DNA of 64,000 bases from an uncultured Bacteroidia bacterium (GTDB lineage Bacteria; Bacteroidota; Bacteroidia; Bacteroidales; UBA932). The stretch's first letter is position 1. Every line of letters starts with the position of its first letter. The stretch is from contig CADAJF010000001.1 of assembly GCA_902788175.1 (NCBI GenBank), forward strand, positions 38,044 through 102,043, written 5' to 3'. Both the position numbers and the translations under genes were made by a program. Shown here one piece after another: positions 48,321-57,913 of this stretch. The notes below the pieces were generated by a model. It ran no database searches. It was not told where the DNA came from and saw only the letters and a program-made list of their open reading frames with translations.

Positions 48321-51300
48321 TTATTGGGCTATGGTTAATGTATCTTCTTTTTCCAGCGAATACTGGGAGCCTGTAACGGCATGCAGGAGGGCTTCCAGGT
48401 TACGGGTCATGGCATCCCCCAGATCCTTGTCCCCGTACTGCTTACAAACGTCAGAGACATACAGGAGCACGCGGCTGGCGGTTTCAAACTCCGATGCCCC
48501 CAGCGAGCCCCAGGAGAGGAAGAAGGCGGCGGTGTCCGTGAGTTGGTCGCCCAGATCGGCCGCCAGTTCGCGGGCCTTGTCCGGGGCTCCCAGGTAATAG
48601 TAGTTCTCGATCATCTGGGCCACCATATAGTCGTTGGCCGAGAAACCCAGCGGAATGCTTTCCAGCGGGAATACCTCTGCGGGGAAGTTTTCCTGGCAAA
48701 GGTCCATGATTTCCAGGGCCTTCTGGTCTTCCTCCACGTCGATGAGCGCATTGGCCACCGTCAGGAACAACTGACGCTGGGACATCACGCCCAGGAAGGT
48801 GTACATGTTCTGGTAGTCGGCGAAATAGTCCTTGCGCCTCAGGGCATCCCACTTGTACTTGGTTTTCATATCCTCGTACAGCTGCAGGGCATCCACCACG
48901 GGACCGGGATCCGTAGAACCCAGCTTGTTGCGGATGGGCGTAAAGCGCGAAGAGAAGCCGTCAAACATGAGGTAATCCTTGATGCCGATATTCAGGTCCC
49001 CGCCCTGGTTAAGCAGGTGGATGGGGCGGTCCCACTGATAACCGGACAGCAGGTCCAGCATAAAGAGCTCCGGCTTGGAAAGGTAGTTCTTGTCCTTGGA
49101 CATGGTAAGGACTATCTGATCCGGGATCTGGTCTGCGAACTGCTCCGGCACAATGCCGTACTTGAGGCAGTTCTCCTTATTGACGGGAATGACCAGGTTG
49201 CGGGCGCAGATGAAATCCAGTTTCTGGCCGCTTTCCAGCGATACCTTCATCTTGGGGTCCTTGAACACGTCCATCACGTCCGAAAGGTACATGGGAGAGC
49301 CGTCGTCGTAGGCTATATAGACATACTCGTTGGTACCATAAAGGTACTGCGCCTGCGATACGCTGAGGGGCAGAGGTTTGCTCTCGTTGCAGGCCCATTT
49401 CATCTGGTCTATGTACCAGTCCGTTCCCAGCAGCGAGGTGTTCACCACCCGCACATCCGTACGGACGCTTTCAATCTCCTGGGCATACCACAGCGGGAAG
49501 GTGTCGTTGTCCCCGTGGGTGATCAGCAGGCCGTTCTCCCCTACTGAGTTCAGGTAGTTCCAGGCCATTTCCGGGGCCGTGTAACGGTGGGAACGGTCAT
49601 GGTCGTCCCAGTTCTGGGCGGCCATCAGGGCCGGCACGCAAAGGCAAAGGGCCGATACACCCCCCGCCAGCGCCTTCCCGGAGACCTTCCCCTTCAGGGG
49701 CTCCGAGAGCCACTCGCAGAGCGCCACCACGCCCAGGCCTATCCAGATGGAGAACATATAGAAGGAACCCGCATAGGCATAATCCCGCTCACGCACCTGA
49801 TAAGGCGGCTGGTTCAGGTACAGCACAATGGCGATACCCGTCATGAAGAACATCAGGAACACCAGCCAGCTGCCGCGTTTATCCTTGTCAAACTGGAATA
49901 CCAGCCCCAGCAGGCCCAGCAGCAGCGGCAGGAAGTAGTAGTGGTTCTTTCCTTTGTTTTCCCGCAGGGTTGCGGGTGCATCCGACTGGTCTCCCAGGCG
50001 CAGCTTGTCCAGCACGCCTATCCCGCTCTCCCAGTTCCCGTAGAACACATTGCCGGGGAGGGGGGAATGAATTTCGTTCTGGCGGCCCACAAAATTCCAC
50101 ATAAAGTAGCGCCAGTACATCCAGTTAAGCTGATAGTCAAAGAAATAGGCCAGGTTTGCGCCAAAACTGGGCTTGCGGTGCTTGGCTCCCTTCACGCGCG
50201 TACCCTTGCCCTGGGTGTAGTCCTGGTAGAAGTCCGTGTAGCGGGGGTCTGCGCCTGACCACATGCGGGGGAAGAGCATCTTGCCCTCCGGGAGGTAGTC
50301 TGCGTCTGCCGGGGCATCGGCCCGGACATATTTCCCGTTCAGGGGAGCCCAGTATTTGTCCTGCCGAAGGTCATAGGGCGCATCATAATACTGACCGTAC
50401 AGAAGCGGCGTGGAGCCGTACTGCTCACGGCTCAAGTAGCGCACCAGCGTGTAGGGATTGTCCGGCTGGTACTCGTTGGTGGGCGTTTTTACGCTGGAGC
50501 GGATAATCACAATGCTGAACAGCGAGAAGCCCGTCACCAGCATCACCACGCACAGAAGCACCGTATTCCAGAACACCCTGCCCTTTTTCAGCGTCACAAA
50601 AAGCGCCCAGAAGCAAAGTCCCAACAGGGCCACCAGGAAGAAGGTGGCGCCGCTGTTATACGGCAGGCCGAAGCTGTTCACGAAGATGCGGTCAAACAGG
50701 GCCGCCAGCTTGGGAAGGTACGGGATAAAGAGGTACACCAGCAGGAATTCTATCACCACGCCGATAGCAAATATGCCCGCCAGCTTCCCGAAAGGCAGCT
50801 TTTTGTCTTCGTTCATGCGGTAGTAGTACATGAACACGAAGGCCGGGATGGTAAGAAGGTTGAGCAGGTGTACGCCGATACTGAGGCCCATCAGGAAGGC
50901 AATCAGGACTATCCAGCGGTTGGCATGGGGCTTATGGGCCTGATCATACCATTTGCACATGGCCCAGAAGACAAGGGCCGTAAAGAGCGACGACATGGCA
51001 TACACTTCCCCCTCCACGGCACTGAACCAGAAGGTGTCGCTGAAACAGTAGGCCAGCGCCCCCACGGCTCCTGAGGCGAAAACGGCCACTGCACGGGCTA
51101 CAGACAGCTGGTCTGAGCCGGCTGTGGCGTCTCCCGTCAAGCCCTGCCTGGCCGGGGGACCCAGAACCAGCCGCCTGGCGAAGAAGACGATGGTCAGGTA
51201 CAGCAGGAAAACGGTGAGCGCACTGAGGATGGCGTTCATGGCATTGACGGCCACCGCGGCATGCTGGGGTGCCACAGGAATGGAGAAAAAGCGTGCAAAA

Positions 51301-51482
51301 AGCTGGAAAACGGGGTTTCCCGGCGGGTGCCCCACCTCCAGTTTATAGGAAGACGCTATGAATTCCCCGCAATCCCAGAAAGACGCCGTGGGCTCTATGG
51401 TACAAAGGTATGTAAGGGCCGATACGGCCAGAACGGCCAGCCCCACTATCCGGTTCCACCTGTTGAATGTTCTTGTTTCCAT
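48321..51482 (-). CDS. DUF2723 integral membrane protein (protein O-mannosyltransferase-like)
   Basis: The 1053-residue protein starts with the DUF2723 core TASFWDCGEFIASSYKLEVG HPPG (Asp-Cys-Gly-Glu and HPPGNP). It has about a dozen helices in its N-terminal 60% and a soluble C-terminal region with TPR-like helices (DVEEDQKALEIMDLCQENFP). The family is related to TMEM260/PMT-type glycosyltransferases, and acceptors are unknown. The start METRTFNRW is 6 nt after a -7 box (TATCTTTG, 51489-51496), so the mRNA may be leaderless. Confidence 0.88.
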   Translation of the reverse strand: METRTFNRWNRIVGLAVLAVSALTYLCTIEPTASFWDCGEFIASSYKLEVGHPPGNPVFQLFARFFSIPVAPQHAAVAVNAMNAILSALTVFLLYLTIVFFARRLVLGPPARQGLTGDATAGSDQLSVARAVAVFASGAVGALAYCFSDTFWFSAVEGEVYAMSSLFTALVFWAMCKWYDQAHKPHANRWIVLIAFLMGLSIGVHLLNLLTIPAFVFMYYYRMNEDKKLPFGKLAGIFAIGVVIEFLLVYLFIPYLPKLAALFDRIFVNSFGLPYNSGATFFLVALLGLCFWALFVTLKKGRVFWNTVLLCVVMLVTGFSLFSIVIIRSSVKTPTNEYQPDNPYTLVRYLSREQYGSTPLLYGQYYDAPYDLRQDKYWAPLNGKYVRADAPADADYLPEGKMLFPRMWSGADPRYTDFYQDYTQGKGTRVKGAKHRKPSFGANLAYFFDYQLNWMYWRYFMWNFVGRQNEIHSPLPGNVFYGNWESGIGVLDKLRLGDQSDAPATLRENKGKNHYYFLPLLLGLLGLVFQFDKDKRGSWLVFLMFFMTGIAIVLYLNQPPYQVRERDYAYAGSFYMFSIWIGLGVVALCEWLSEPLKGKVSGKALAGGVSALCLCVPALMAAQNWDDHDRSHRYTAPEMAWNYLNSVGENGLLITHGDNDTFPLWYAQEIESVRTDVRVVNTSLLGTDWYIDQMKWACNESKPLPLSVSQAQYLYGTNEYVYIAYDDGSPMYLSDVMDVFKDPKMKVSLESGQKLDFICARNLVIPVNKENCLKYGIVPEQFADQIPDQIVLTMSKDKNYLSKPELFMLDLLSGYQWDRPIHLLNQGGDLNIGIKDYLMFDGFSSRFTPIRNKLGSTDPGPVVDALQLYEDMKTKYKWDALRRKDYFADYQNMYTFLGVMSQRQLFLTVANALIDVEEDQKALEIMDLCQENFPAEVFPLESIPLGFSANDYMVAQMIENYYYLGAPDKARELAADLGDQLTDTAAFFLSWGSLGASEFETASRVLLYVSDVCKQYGDKDLGDAMTRNLEALLHAVTGSQYSLEKEDTLTIAQ

Positions 51483-51488
51483 ATCTGG

Positions 51489-51525
51489 CAAAGATAAACA
51501 AATTAGCGGAATTTTGCTATATTTG
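51489..51525. promoter_or_regulatory. Divergent -7 boxes of the DUF2723 and AMP-ligase genes
   Basis: TATCTTTG on the minus strand (51489-51496) and TATATTTG on the plus strand (51518-51525). The first leaves only 6 nt to the DUF2723 ATG. Confidence 0.65.
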
Positions 51526-51559
51526 CATCCTTGACAGTAAAACTGAAACCTTACTTTTT

Positions 51560-53050
51560 ATGTCCAATTATTTTTACAACATGCTCCCGAAGGAGGAATT
51601 CCAGCGCATTCCCTACCTTCCTACCATGGGAGAATTCGTCAATTGGTTCACCCGCGAATTCGCCGCATCGCCGGCCATTTCCAACCAGACAGACACCATT
51701 ACTTATGAGCAGCTGGGCCAGCGCGTAGCACGCCGCCGCGCCTATATCGAAGGCCTGGGCCTTCCCAAGGGCGCCCATATCGGCATCTTTGACCGCAACA
51801 GCCAGGATGCCATAGAGCTGTTCCTTGCCGTGACATCGGCCGGATATGTGGCCATGAACTTCCCGGCCTCGCTGCCGGAGATGGCCGTGATAGGCTCCTG
51901 CATGAAATTTGACATCGCCGCCCTCTTTGTGCGCGAGGAATTCATGCCCCTCACCGCCAAGCTCCAGGGCGTGAAGGTATGCCCCGCCGCTGCTATCGGC
52001 GAGACTGAGGCCCCAGCCGCTACCATCGACCCTGAGAGCCCCGCCGCCATCTTCTTCACCGGCGGTACCACCGGCCAGCCCAAGGGCGCCGTCCTCAGCC
52101 ACCGGGCCCTGATGAGAGGCAACTACAACGCCATCTTCAAACCCGGCCACGTGATTGGCGTACACCGCTATATCGCCCTGCTGCCCCTCAGCCACGTCTT
52201 CGGCCTCATCGCCGGCACCATGGGCTGCTTCTACACCGGCAACCTCATCTATACCTGCGAGGACATGAAGGCTACCATCGGCAAGTTGCCCATGCTCAAG
52301 CCCACCGTGCTGGTCATTGTGCCCGGCATCTGCGACATCCTCTCCGGCCTGGTTAAGATGTACGGCCCGCAGTTCCTGGGCGGGGAGCTCCGCATGATCA
52401 TTGCCGGCGCCGCCAATGTGCCGCCGCGCCTGGTGGACATTTTCACCAAGCTGGGCGTGGAGTTCTGCTTCGGCTACGGCCTCACGGAAAGCGCCAACCT
52501 CACCTCCGCCAACGCCGATGCCATTACGCACCCCACTTCCATCGGCAAGATTTATCCCGGCCAGGAAACCAAGCTGGTGGACGGGGAACTGTGGATCAAG
52601 GGAGACAACATCTTCTCCGGCTATTACAAAGATCCCGAACGCACCGCCGAGGCCCTCACCCCGGACGGCTGGCTGCGCACCGGAGACCTTTGCCACTTCG
52701 ACGAGGAAGGTTTCCTCTATATCACCGGCCGCATCAAGAACCTCATCGTCCTCTCCAACGGTGAGAACATCAGCCCGGAAAGCCTGGAAGAGCCTTTCTA
52801 TGCAGATCCTTGCGTCCGCGACGCCATGGTCAAGGAAGACGAGTTTCACGGTCAGAATGTAATTGCCGTGGAAATCCTTCCCTTCATGCCTGCCTTCGAC
52901 GGCAAGCCCTGGGAAGAGGTGGAAGCCTACATGCACGCACTGGTAGCCCGCATCAACGAGGGCCTTCCCACCACCCACCGCATTGTAAAAGTGACCGTAC
53001 GCACGGAAGATTTCAAGCGCACCGGCAGCATGAAAGTCTCCCGCGTATGA
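51560..53050 (+). CDS. AMP-dependent acyl/aryl ligase (ANL family)
   Basis: The 496-residue protein has the ANL motifs: IFFTGGTTGQPKGAVLSHRA (P-loop), LLPLSHVFGLIAGT, FGYGLTESAN, WLRTGDLCHFDEEGFLYITG, RIKNLIVLSNGENISPESLE and the A10 lysine in KRTGSMKVSRV. It activates a carboxylate as an adenylate and probably loads it on the carrier protein encoded next, with which it overlaps (ATGA). The substrate is unknown. The start MSNYFYNML is 35 nt after a -7 box. Confidence 0.93.
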   Translation: MSNYFYNMLPKEEFQRIPYLPTMGEFVNWFTREFAASPAISNQTDTITYEQLGQRVARRRAYIEGLGLPKGAHIGIFDRNSQDAIELFLAVTSAGYVAMNFPASLPEMAVIGSCMKFDIAALFVREEFMPLTAKLQGVKVCPAAAIGETEAPAATIDPESPAAIFFTGGTTGQPKGAVLSHRALMRGNYNAIFKPGHVIGVHRYIALLPLSHVFGLIAGTMGCFYTGNLIYTCEDMKATIGKLPMLKPTVLVIVPGICDILSGLVKMYGPQFLGGELRMIIAGAANVPPRLVDIFTKLGVEFCFGYGLTESANLTSANADAITHPTSIGKIYPGQETKLVDGELWIKGDNIFSGYYKDPERTAEALTPDGWLRTGDLCHFDEEGFLYITGRIKNLIVLSNGENISPESLEEPFYADPCVRDAMVKEDEFHGQNVIAVEILPFMPAFDGKPWEEVEAYMHALVARINEGLPTTHRIVKVTVRTEDFKRTGSMKVSRV

Positions 53051-53286
53051 CCAGGGAAGAAGTGTTCGCCGGCCTTAAGGAGGTGATTGGCGTCATCCGG
53101 CCCCAGACAGACCTGGCCGGAGTGGATTTTGACACGGAACTGGTGCGGCAGCTGGGCATAGACTCGCTGTCCATGCTGCTCCTTTCGCTGGCCGTGGAAG
53201 AGAAATTCCAAATGCATTTCCCGGACGGCGCCCCAGCCCCCACCACCGTGGGTGAGGTCTGCGACGCCGTCATCAAAGCGCTCTGA
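53047..53286 (+). CDS. Acyl carrier protein
   Basis: The 79-residue protein carries LGIDSLSMLLLSLAVEEKF with Ser40 as the phosphopantetheine site. It is distinct from a fatty-acid ACP by its coupling to the AMP-ligase (overlap ATGA). It would hold the activated acyl group as a thioester. A condensing enzyme is not visible nearby. Confidence 0.9.
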   Translation: MTREEVFAGLKEVIGVIRPQTDLAGVDFDTELVRQLGIDSLSMLLLSLAVEEKFQMHFPDGAPAPTTVGEVCDAVIKAL

Positions 53287-53323
53287 TTTTGTCCGGGTTG
53301 ATTAATCGTCAATCCGGACAAAA
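53287..53323. terminator. Bidirectional terminator
   Basis: TTTTGTCCGG and CCGGACAAAA form a perfect 10-bp stem between the convergent ACP and PepSY genes; the right arm includes the last PepSY codons. Confidence 0.7.
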
Positions 53324-53736
53324 TTACAGTTTTTATCAAACTCCAGTTCCAGGCCGTTGCTGATATTTACTTCGTATCCCCAGCGGCTGCGTTCGATTTG
53401 GGTGATGGACAGGTCGGGGAACGCTTCCTTGACATAGGAGAGGATGCGCAGGGGAATAATGGCTTCGGGGAGGCCAGCCCTCTTCCGTTTTACCTGCTTC
53501 CAGTTTCCGGAACGGTCAAATTCCACCTGGGTCAGGTCTTCCAGCAGCACTTCGTACTCGTTCCATTCGGCAGTCACCTGAAGGACTTTTACGGAGCCGA
53601 AGTGCTCCTTGATAAACGCGCGTGCCTCGGCGGGCATCTTGTCAAAAGGGATCACCTTTCCGTCGGCCTGGGCCGTGCGGGGGAAAAGAATCAGGGCCAG
53701 GGTCATGGCCAGCATCAGTTGTAAGGTCTTTTTCAT
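53302..53736 (-). CDS. PepSY-like periplasmic protein
   Basis: The 144-residue protein has a signal peptide (LALILFPRTAQA) and two PepSY-like repeats (FIKEHFGSVKVLQVTAEWNE; YVKEAFPDLSITQIERSRWG). Such DUF2874-type proteins sit next to two-component systems in Bacteroidota. A -7 box (TAACTTTG, 53765-53772) lies 28 nt upstream. It is divergent from the response-regulator gene, so it may be a target. Confidence 0.85.
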   Translation of the reverse strand: MKKTLQLMLAMTLALILFPRTAQADGKVIPFDKMPAEARAFIKEHFGSVKVLQVTAEWNEYEVLLEDLTQVEFDRSGNWKQVKRKRAGLPEAIIPLRILSYVKEAFPDLSITQIERSRWGYEVNISNGLELEFDKNCNFVRIDD

Positions 53737-53764
53737 AATTGTTGTGTTAATTTGTTTCCGGATG

Positions 53765-53772
53765 CAAAGTTA
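53765..53772 (-). promoter_or_regulatory. -7 box of the PepSY gene
   Basis: TAACTTTG on the minus strand, 28 nt before the ATG at 53736. Confidence 0.6.
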
Positions 53773-53863
53773 ATCCGCCGTTGTTACCGGCCGGCTACCG
53801 GATTGTTACATTACTGTTACGGTGTTGTAAATTCAAATGAAATATGCCATTTTTGTAAGGCAA

Positions 53864-54568
53864 ATGGATACGGAAACACGCATACAGGTTCTGCTGGTAG
53901 ATGACGAACAGGATATTCTGGATATCCTGGAGTTCAATTTTTCCGCCAGCGGCTATGAAGTGACAACGGCAAATTCAGCCGAAGAAGCCCTCCGGCTGGA
54001 CCTTCAGCGCTTTCACCTTATTATATTGGACGTGATGCTGGGCGGCATGTCCGGATTCAAGGCGGCCATGCTGCTGAAGCAGAATCCCCTGACAGCCTCC
54101 ATTCCCATCATCTTTCTCACCGCCAAAAACGCCCGTGAGGATATCATCGACGGCCTGCGAATCGGCGTTGACGATTATGTGACCAAGCCTTTTTCCGTGC
54201 AGGAGCTGCTGCTCCGGGCCCAGGCCGTACTCAGGCGCAGCTATCATCGGCCCATACAAGAGGAGGTAAAGTCATATGGGGGAATGTTCCTGGACAGGGA
54301 AGGCAAAACCCTCAGCATAGACGGCACGCCGGTCTCCCTTACCCGCACCGAGTTCAACATCCTGGACCTGATGATGGGGCATCCGGGCATGGTGTACTCC
54401 CGGGAGCAGATCCTGGACCATGCATGGCCGGAAGGTGTGCTGGTAACGGACCGGAGCGTAGACGTAAGCATCACGCGCCTGCGAAAAAAAATCGCCCCTT
54501 ATTCCCATTGCATCATCACCCGTCCGGGACATGGCTATTGTTTCAGGTATGAAGATGTCCAGGCTTAG
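53864..54568 (+). CDS. OmpR-family response regulator
   Basis: The 234-residue protein has a receiver domain with phospho-acceptor Asp56 (HLIILDVMLGG) and Lys108 (DDYVTKPFS), and a winged helix (about 135-232, SLTRTEFNILDLMMGHPGMV, RSVDVSITRLRKK). It resembles PhoB/PhoP regulators. The start MDTETRIQ is preferred over the ATG at 53837. Its end overlaps the kinase start. Confidence 0.93.
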   Translation: MDTETRIQVLLVDDEQDILDILEFNFSASGYEVTTANSAEEALRLDLQRFHLIILDVMLGGMSGFKAAMLLKQNPLTASIPIIFLTAKNAREDIIDGLRIGVDDYVTKPFSVQELLLRAQAVLRRSYHRPIQEEVKSYGGMFLDREGKTLSIDGTPVSLTRTEFNILDLMMGHPGMVYSREQILDHAWPEGVLVTDRSVDVSITRLRKKIAPYSHCIITRPGHGYCFRYEDVQA

Positions 54569-55817
54569 TCGTTTGCTGTTCTTCAGCATCATCTCCCTCT
54601 TCCTGCTGTTTGCCGGGGCCTTTACGCTATACCAGAACCGGCGTGAAAAGACCTTCAAGATTGCCCTTCTCAACCAGCAGCTGCAGACATATAACCTTTC
54701 GCTGGGAGAGGCCCTGCTGCAAATGCCGATAGATGAGGATTCCCTCCAAAACTACCTTCTTGCCCATCCCCTGACCTCCGTCCGCATCACCATCCTGGAC
54801 CCGCACGGATTTGTCCTTTTCGACAACCGGACCAAGGAATATCCCACGCTGAGCGACCACCGGAAACGGAAAGAGATCCAGGAAGCCCTCGTCAAGGGCA
54901 GCGGATACTGTATAGACCGTAGAAGCATCACCGTGGAGGAGAAGTTCTTCTATTCGGCCACCTACATCCCGTCACAGAATCTGATTATCCGCTCGGCCCT
55001 GCCTTACGACGAAAAGCTCCCGAAGTCCCTCCGGGCCGATTATTCTTTTCTCTGGTACGCCCTCCTGCTGATGCTTGTCCTGGTGGCGGTGCTTTTTGTC
55101 TTTGCGCAAAAGGTAGGACTGATGGTGTCCAAGATCCAGGATCAGGAAAGCCTGGAACTGCAAAAAGAGCTCACCCAGAACATTTCCCATGAGCTGAAAA
55201 CGCCCATTTCCGGCATTCAGGCTTATCTGGAAACCCTGCGCTCCCATCCGGAGTTGCCGGACAAGACCCGCAATCAGTTCATAGACCGCAGTTGGGCGCT
55301 GGCCAGCCGCCTGGCCAGCCTGACAGAGGATCTGAACTCCCTGGATGCCGCCGAAAGGAAGGTATGCCGCGAGGAACTGGACCTGGCCGATATCATCCGA
55401 TGCATCCTGCAGGAAACCGAGCCGGACTTCCAAAGCCGCCGCATGAGCTTAAAGACCGCTATTCCGGAATCCATCCCCATGATAGGAGACCGGAAGATCC
55501 TGTACAGCCTGTTCCGGAACCTCATCGACAATGCCCTTCACTATGCCGGGGAGGGGAGCACCGTGGAAATCCTCGCGCGAGAGGAAGGCCGCACCTGGCA
55601 CTTCTCCTTTGCCGATAACGGTCCCGGGGTGCCCGAAAGCAGCCTCCCCCGCCTGTATGAACGTTTCTTCCGGGTTGACAAGGGCCGGAGCCGCGAAATG
55701 GGCGGAACAGGCCTGGGGCTTTCCATCGTCAGAGAGGCCGTCCGCCTGCACGGCGGGGACATTTACGCCGAAGCAGTATCTCCGCATGGCCTGAGACACC
55801 GCTTCACCTTGTTGTAA
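54549..55817 (+). CDS. Sensor histidine kinase
   Basis: The 422-residue kinase has two membrane helices (about 8-28 and 166-187) around a periplasmic sensor, the H box NISHELKTPISGIQ (His214), N box LFRNLIDNALHYAGEG, G1 FADNGPGVP and G2 MGGTGLGLSIV. It phosphorylates the preceding regulator. The signal is unknown. The start MKMSRLSRLL overlaps the regulator by 20 nt. Confidence 0.93.
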   Translation: MKMSRLSRLLFFSIISLFLLFAGAFTLYQNRREKTFKIALLNQQLQTYNLSLGEALLQMPIDEDSLQNYLLAHPLTSVRITILDPHGFVLFDNRTKEYPTLSDHRKRKEIQEALVKGSGYCIDRRSITVEEKFFYSATYIPSQNLIIRSALPYDEKLPKSLRADYSFLWYALLLMLVLVAVLFVFAQKVGLMVSKIQDQESLELQKELTQNISHELKTPISGIQAYLETLRSHPELPDKTRNQFIDRSWALASRLASLTEDLNSLDAAERKVCREELDLADIIRCILQETEPDFQSRRMSLKTAIPESIPMIGDRKILYSLFRNLIDNALHYAGEGSTVEILAREEGRTWHFSFADNGPGVPESSLPRLYERFFRVDKGRSREMGGTGLGLSIVREAVRLHGGDIYAEAVSPHGLRHRFTLL

Positions 55818-55824
55818 TGGCAGC

Positions 55825-56952
55825 TTAAATATCCATCACATAACTGCGACGACGCTGGTAGGGGTGCGTTTCAAACGTGTCCCAGAGGGCCTGTACCTTG
55901 TGATTTTCTTCCAGCTGGGGGTTCAGCAGCATCTGGCGGATCCCCAGCCGGTGGTAATTGTCCAGCAGGTATTTGAACATGAGCATGGTGGCTCCTTTGG
56001 CCTGATACTCCGGCAGAACGCCAATCAGGAGGGCCTCCGTAATCTTATTCCGCTTGGGAGAGAGCGCCGGCAGAAGGTGCATCCATCCCCAGGGCAGAAT
56101 ACGGCCCTTAGCCTTTCGCACGGCGGCCGATATGTGCGGCATGGTGACGGTAAAGCCCACCAGCTGGTCCTTATCGTTTATCACCATGGCCACCAGGTCT
56201 TTGTTCAGTACGGGCACATACTGTTTTACGTAGCCGTCTATCTGCTCCTCGGAGAGCTTGCTGTACTCGTACAGGCCGGCGAAGGCCTCGTTCAGCACGT
56301 GGAACATCTCCCGGCCGCGTTTAGCCATTTCTCCAAGGGTAGAGGCCCTCAGGATACGGATTTTATAGCGGTCCTCGATAAGGTGGGCATACTCGAAAAC
56401 CGGGGGAATCTGCTCCGGAATCACCATCACGCGCTGGGTCCAGTCCACGTCCTTGGTAAAGCCAAGGCGCTCCAGGTACTCCGGATAATAGGGGTAATTG
56501 TAGATGACGGTGAAGGGACTCTCGTTTTCAAAGCCCTCTACCAGAAGGCCTTCGCGGTCCATGTCCGTAAAGCCCAGGGGGCCTTTGATCTTGACGGCGC
56601 CGCGCTCCCGACCCCACGCCTCCACCGCGCCGATAAGCGCCCGTGCCACCTCGAAATCCTCTACAAAGTCTATCCAGCCGAATCGGACGGTATTCTCCCC
56701 CCACTTTTCATTGGCCTTGTGGTTCAGGATGGCAGCCACACGGCCAACTGTCCGGCCTTCCTGCACCGCCAGGTACAGTTCCCGTTCACAGAAAGCCAGG
56801 GACGGATTGTCCGGCCCCAGGGACTTGAATTCATCGCCCTCGAAGGCGGGCACCCACTTGTCGCAGCCTTTGTACAGCGACAGGGGGAAACGGATGAATT
56901 CCTTTAACTGGCGGCGGTTCCGCACAGGGATCATTTGGATAGGTGCAGACAT
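55825..56952 (-). CDS. GNAT-like protein of unknown substrate
   Basis: The 375-residue protein is conserved in Bacteroidota. Its features are RQLKEFIRFPLSLYKGCDKW at the start, KIKGPLGFTDMDREGLLVEG in the middle, and a GNAT-like C-terminal half (LIGVLPEYQAKGATMLMFKY). The acetyltransferase fold is likely, but catalysis is unproven. It is convergent with the kinase gene. Confidence 0.7.
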   Translation of the reverse strand: MSAPIQMIPVRNRRQLKEFIRFPLSLYKGCDKWVPAFEGDEFKSLGPDNPSLAFCERELYLAVQEGRTVGRVAAILNHKANEKWGENTVRFGWIDFVEDFEVARALIGAVEAWGRERGAVKIKGPLGFTDMDREGLLVEGFENESPFTVIYNYPYYPEYLERLGFTKDVDWTQRVMVIPEQIPPVFEYAHLIEDRYKIRILRASTLGEMAKRGREMFHVLNEAFAGLYEYSKLSEEQIDGYVKQYVPVLNKDLVAMVINDKDQLVGFTVTMPHISAAVRKAKGRILPWGWMHLLPALSPKRNKITEALLIGVLPEYQAKGATMLMFKYLLDNYHRLGIRQMLLNPQLEENHKVQALWDTFETHPYQRRRSYVMDI

Positions 56953-56981
56953 GGTTTTCAGGTTTTAGCCCTTAAAGATAA

Positions 56982-57680
56982 TCATTTTTCGCCGATAAAC
57001 ATGCGGCACAGGCCCAAAGTCAGGCTGCGGTGGCGCACATGGCGGAAGCCGGCCGTCTCCATCATGGCGCAGAAAGCCTCCGGCGAGGGGAAGGCATGGA
57101 CCGATGCCGGCAGGTAACGGTAGGCTGCCTTGTTGCCGGACAGCTTCCCGCCTATCCTGGGCAGCAGGCGCAGGAAATAGAGGTCATAGGCCTTTCTCAC
57201 CAGACGGTTGCGGGGAACGGAAAGCTCCAGCACAACGGCCTTTCCGCCCGGCTTCAGTACGCGGTGGAACTCCTTCAGCCCCAGCTCTTTGTGCTCGAAA
57301 TTGCGCACGCCGAATGCGCAGGTCACCCGGTGGAAGCTCTCTGCCTGGAAAGGGAGGTCCTCGGCGTCCGCCTGCCGGAGGGTGATGCGCTCATGCACTC
57401 CTTTTTTCGCCGCCTTCTCCATCACGCGGGCCATCATGCCCTCCGAGATGTCCACGCCCGTCACGGTCGAGCCCGGGGCGGCGGCTTCTGCCAGGACGAT
57501 GGTGCTGTCGCCGGTCCCGCAGGCTACATCCAGGATGCGCTGCGGCGCTCCGTCCACCACTTCCCGGATTGCACGCCGCCGCCACAGCTTGTCAACGTTC
57601 ATTGACAGGACATGGTTCAAACTGTCATAGGACGGCGCAATCCCGTCAAACATTTCCTGTATGTATTCTTTATTTGGCAT
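56982..57680 (-). CDS. ubiE: Demethylmenaquinone methyltransferase
   Basis: The 232-residue protein has the UbiE/MenG motifs: MFDGIAPSYDSLNHVLSMNV, ILDVACGTGDSTIVLAEAAA, VTGVDISEGMMARVMEKAAK, VTCAFGVRNFEHKELGLKEF. It performs the last methylation of menaquinone, consistent with anaerobic respiration, and fits the prenyl synthase seen earlier. Its ATG overlaps the stop of the gene upstream, yidD (TAATG). Confidence 0.93.
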   Translation of the reverse strand: MPNKEYIQEMFDGIAPSYDSLNHVLSMNVDKLWRRRAIREVVDGAPQRILDVACGTGDSTIVLAEAAAPGSTVTGVDISEGMMARVMEKAAKKGVHERITLRQADAEDLPFQAESFHRVTCAFGVRNFEHKELGLKEFHRVLKPGGKAVVLELSVPRNRLVRKAYDLYFLRLLPRIGGKLSGNKAAYRYLPASVHAFPSPEAFCAMMETAGFRHVRHRSLTLGLCRMFIGEK

Positions 57681-57913
57681 TATGGCACAGGATCATAGCC
57701 GCTCCCCCCCCAGGGATGGCAGCGCAGCAGGCGCCGGACGGTCAAATACAGCCCTTTGAAGGGACCGTACTTACGGAAAGCCTCCAGGGCATACTGCGAG
57801 CAGGTGGGGGTGAACCGGCACGAGGGCGGCGTGAGCGGACTGATACACAGCTGATAGAACTTGATCAGCAGCACGAAGGGGGCAATCAGGATTTTCTTGA
57901 GGACAGGGTTCAT
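57680..57913 (-). CDS. yidD: Membrane protein insertion efficiency factor
   Basis: The 77-residue protein has the YidD pattern [53 protein letters not shown]. It assists YidC-dependent insertion. It follows rnpA with a 4-nt overlap, the usual order. Confidence 0.95.
   Translation of the reverse strand: MNPVLKKILIAPFVLLIKFYQLCISPLTPPSCRFTPTCSQYALEAFRKYGPFKGLYLTVRRLLRCHPWGGSGYDPVP

Noticed and set aside
45873-48338. An 821-codon open frame antisense to the metalloprotease gene
   Set aside because: It mirrors the codon pattern of a GC-rich gene; the minus strand has the signal peptide, HExxH motif and operon context.
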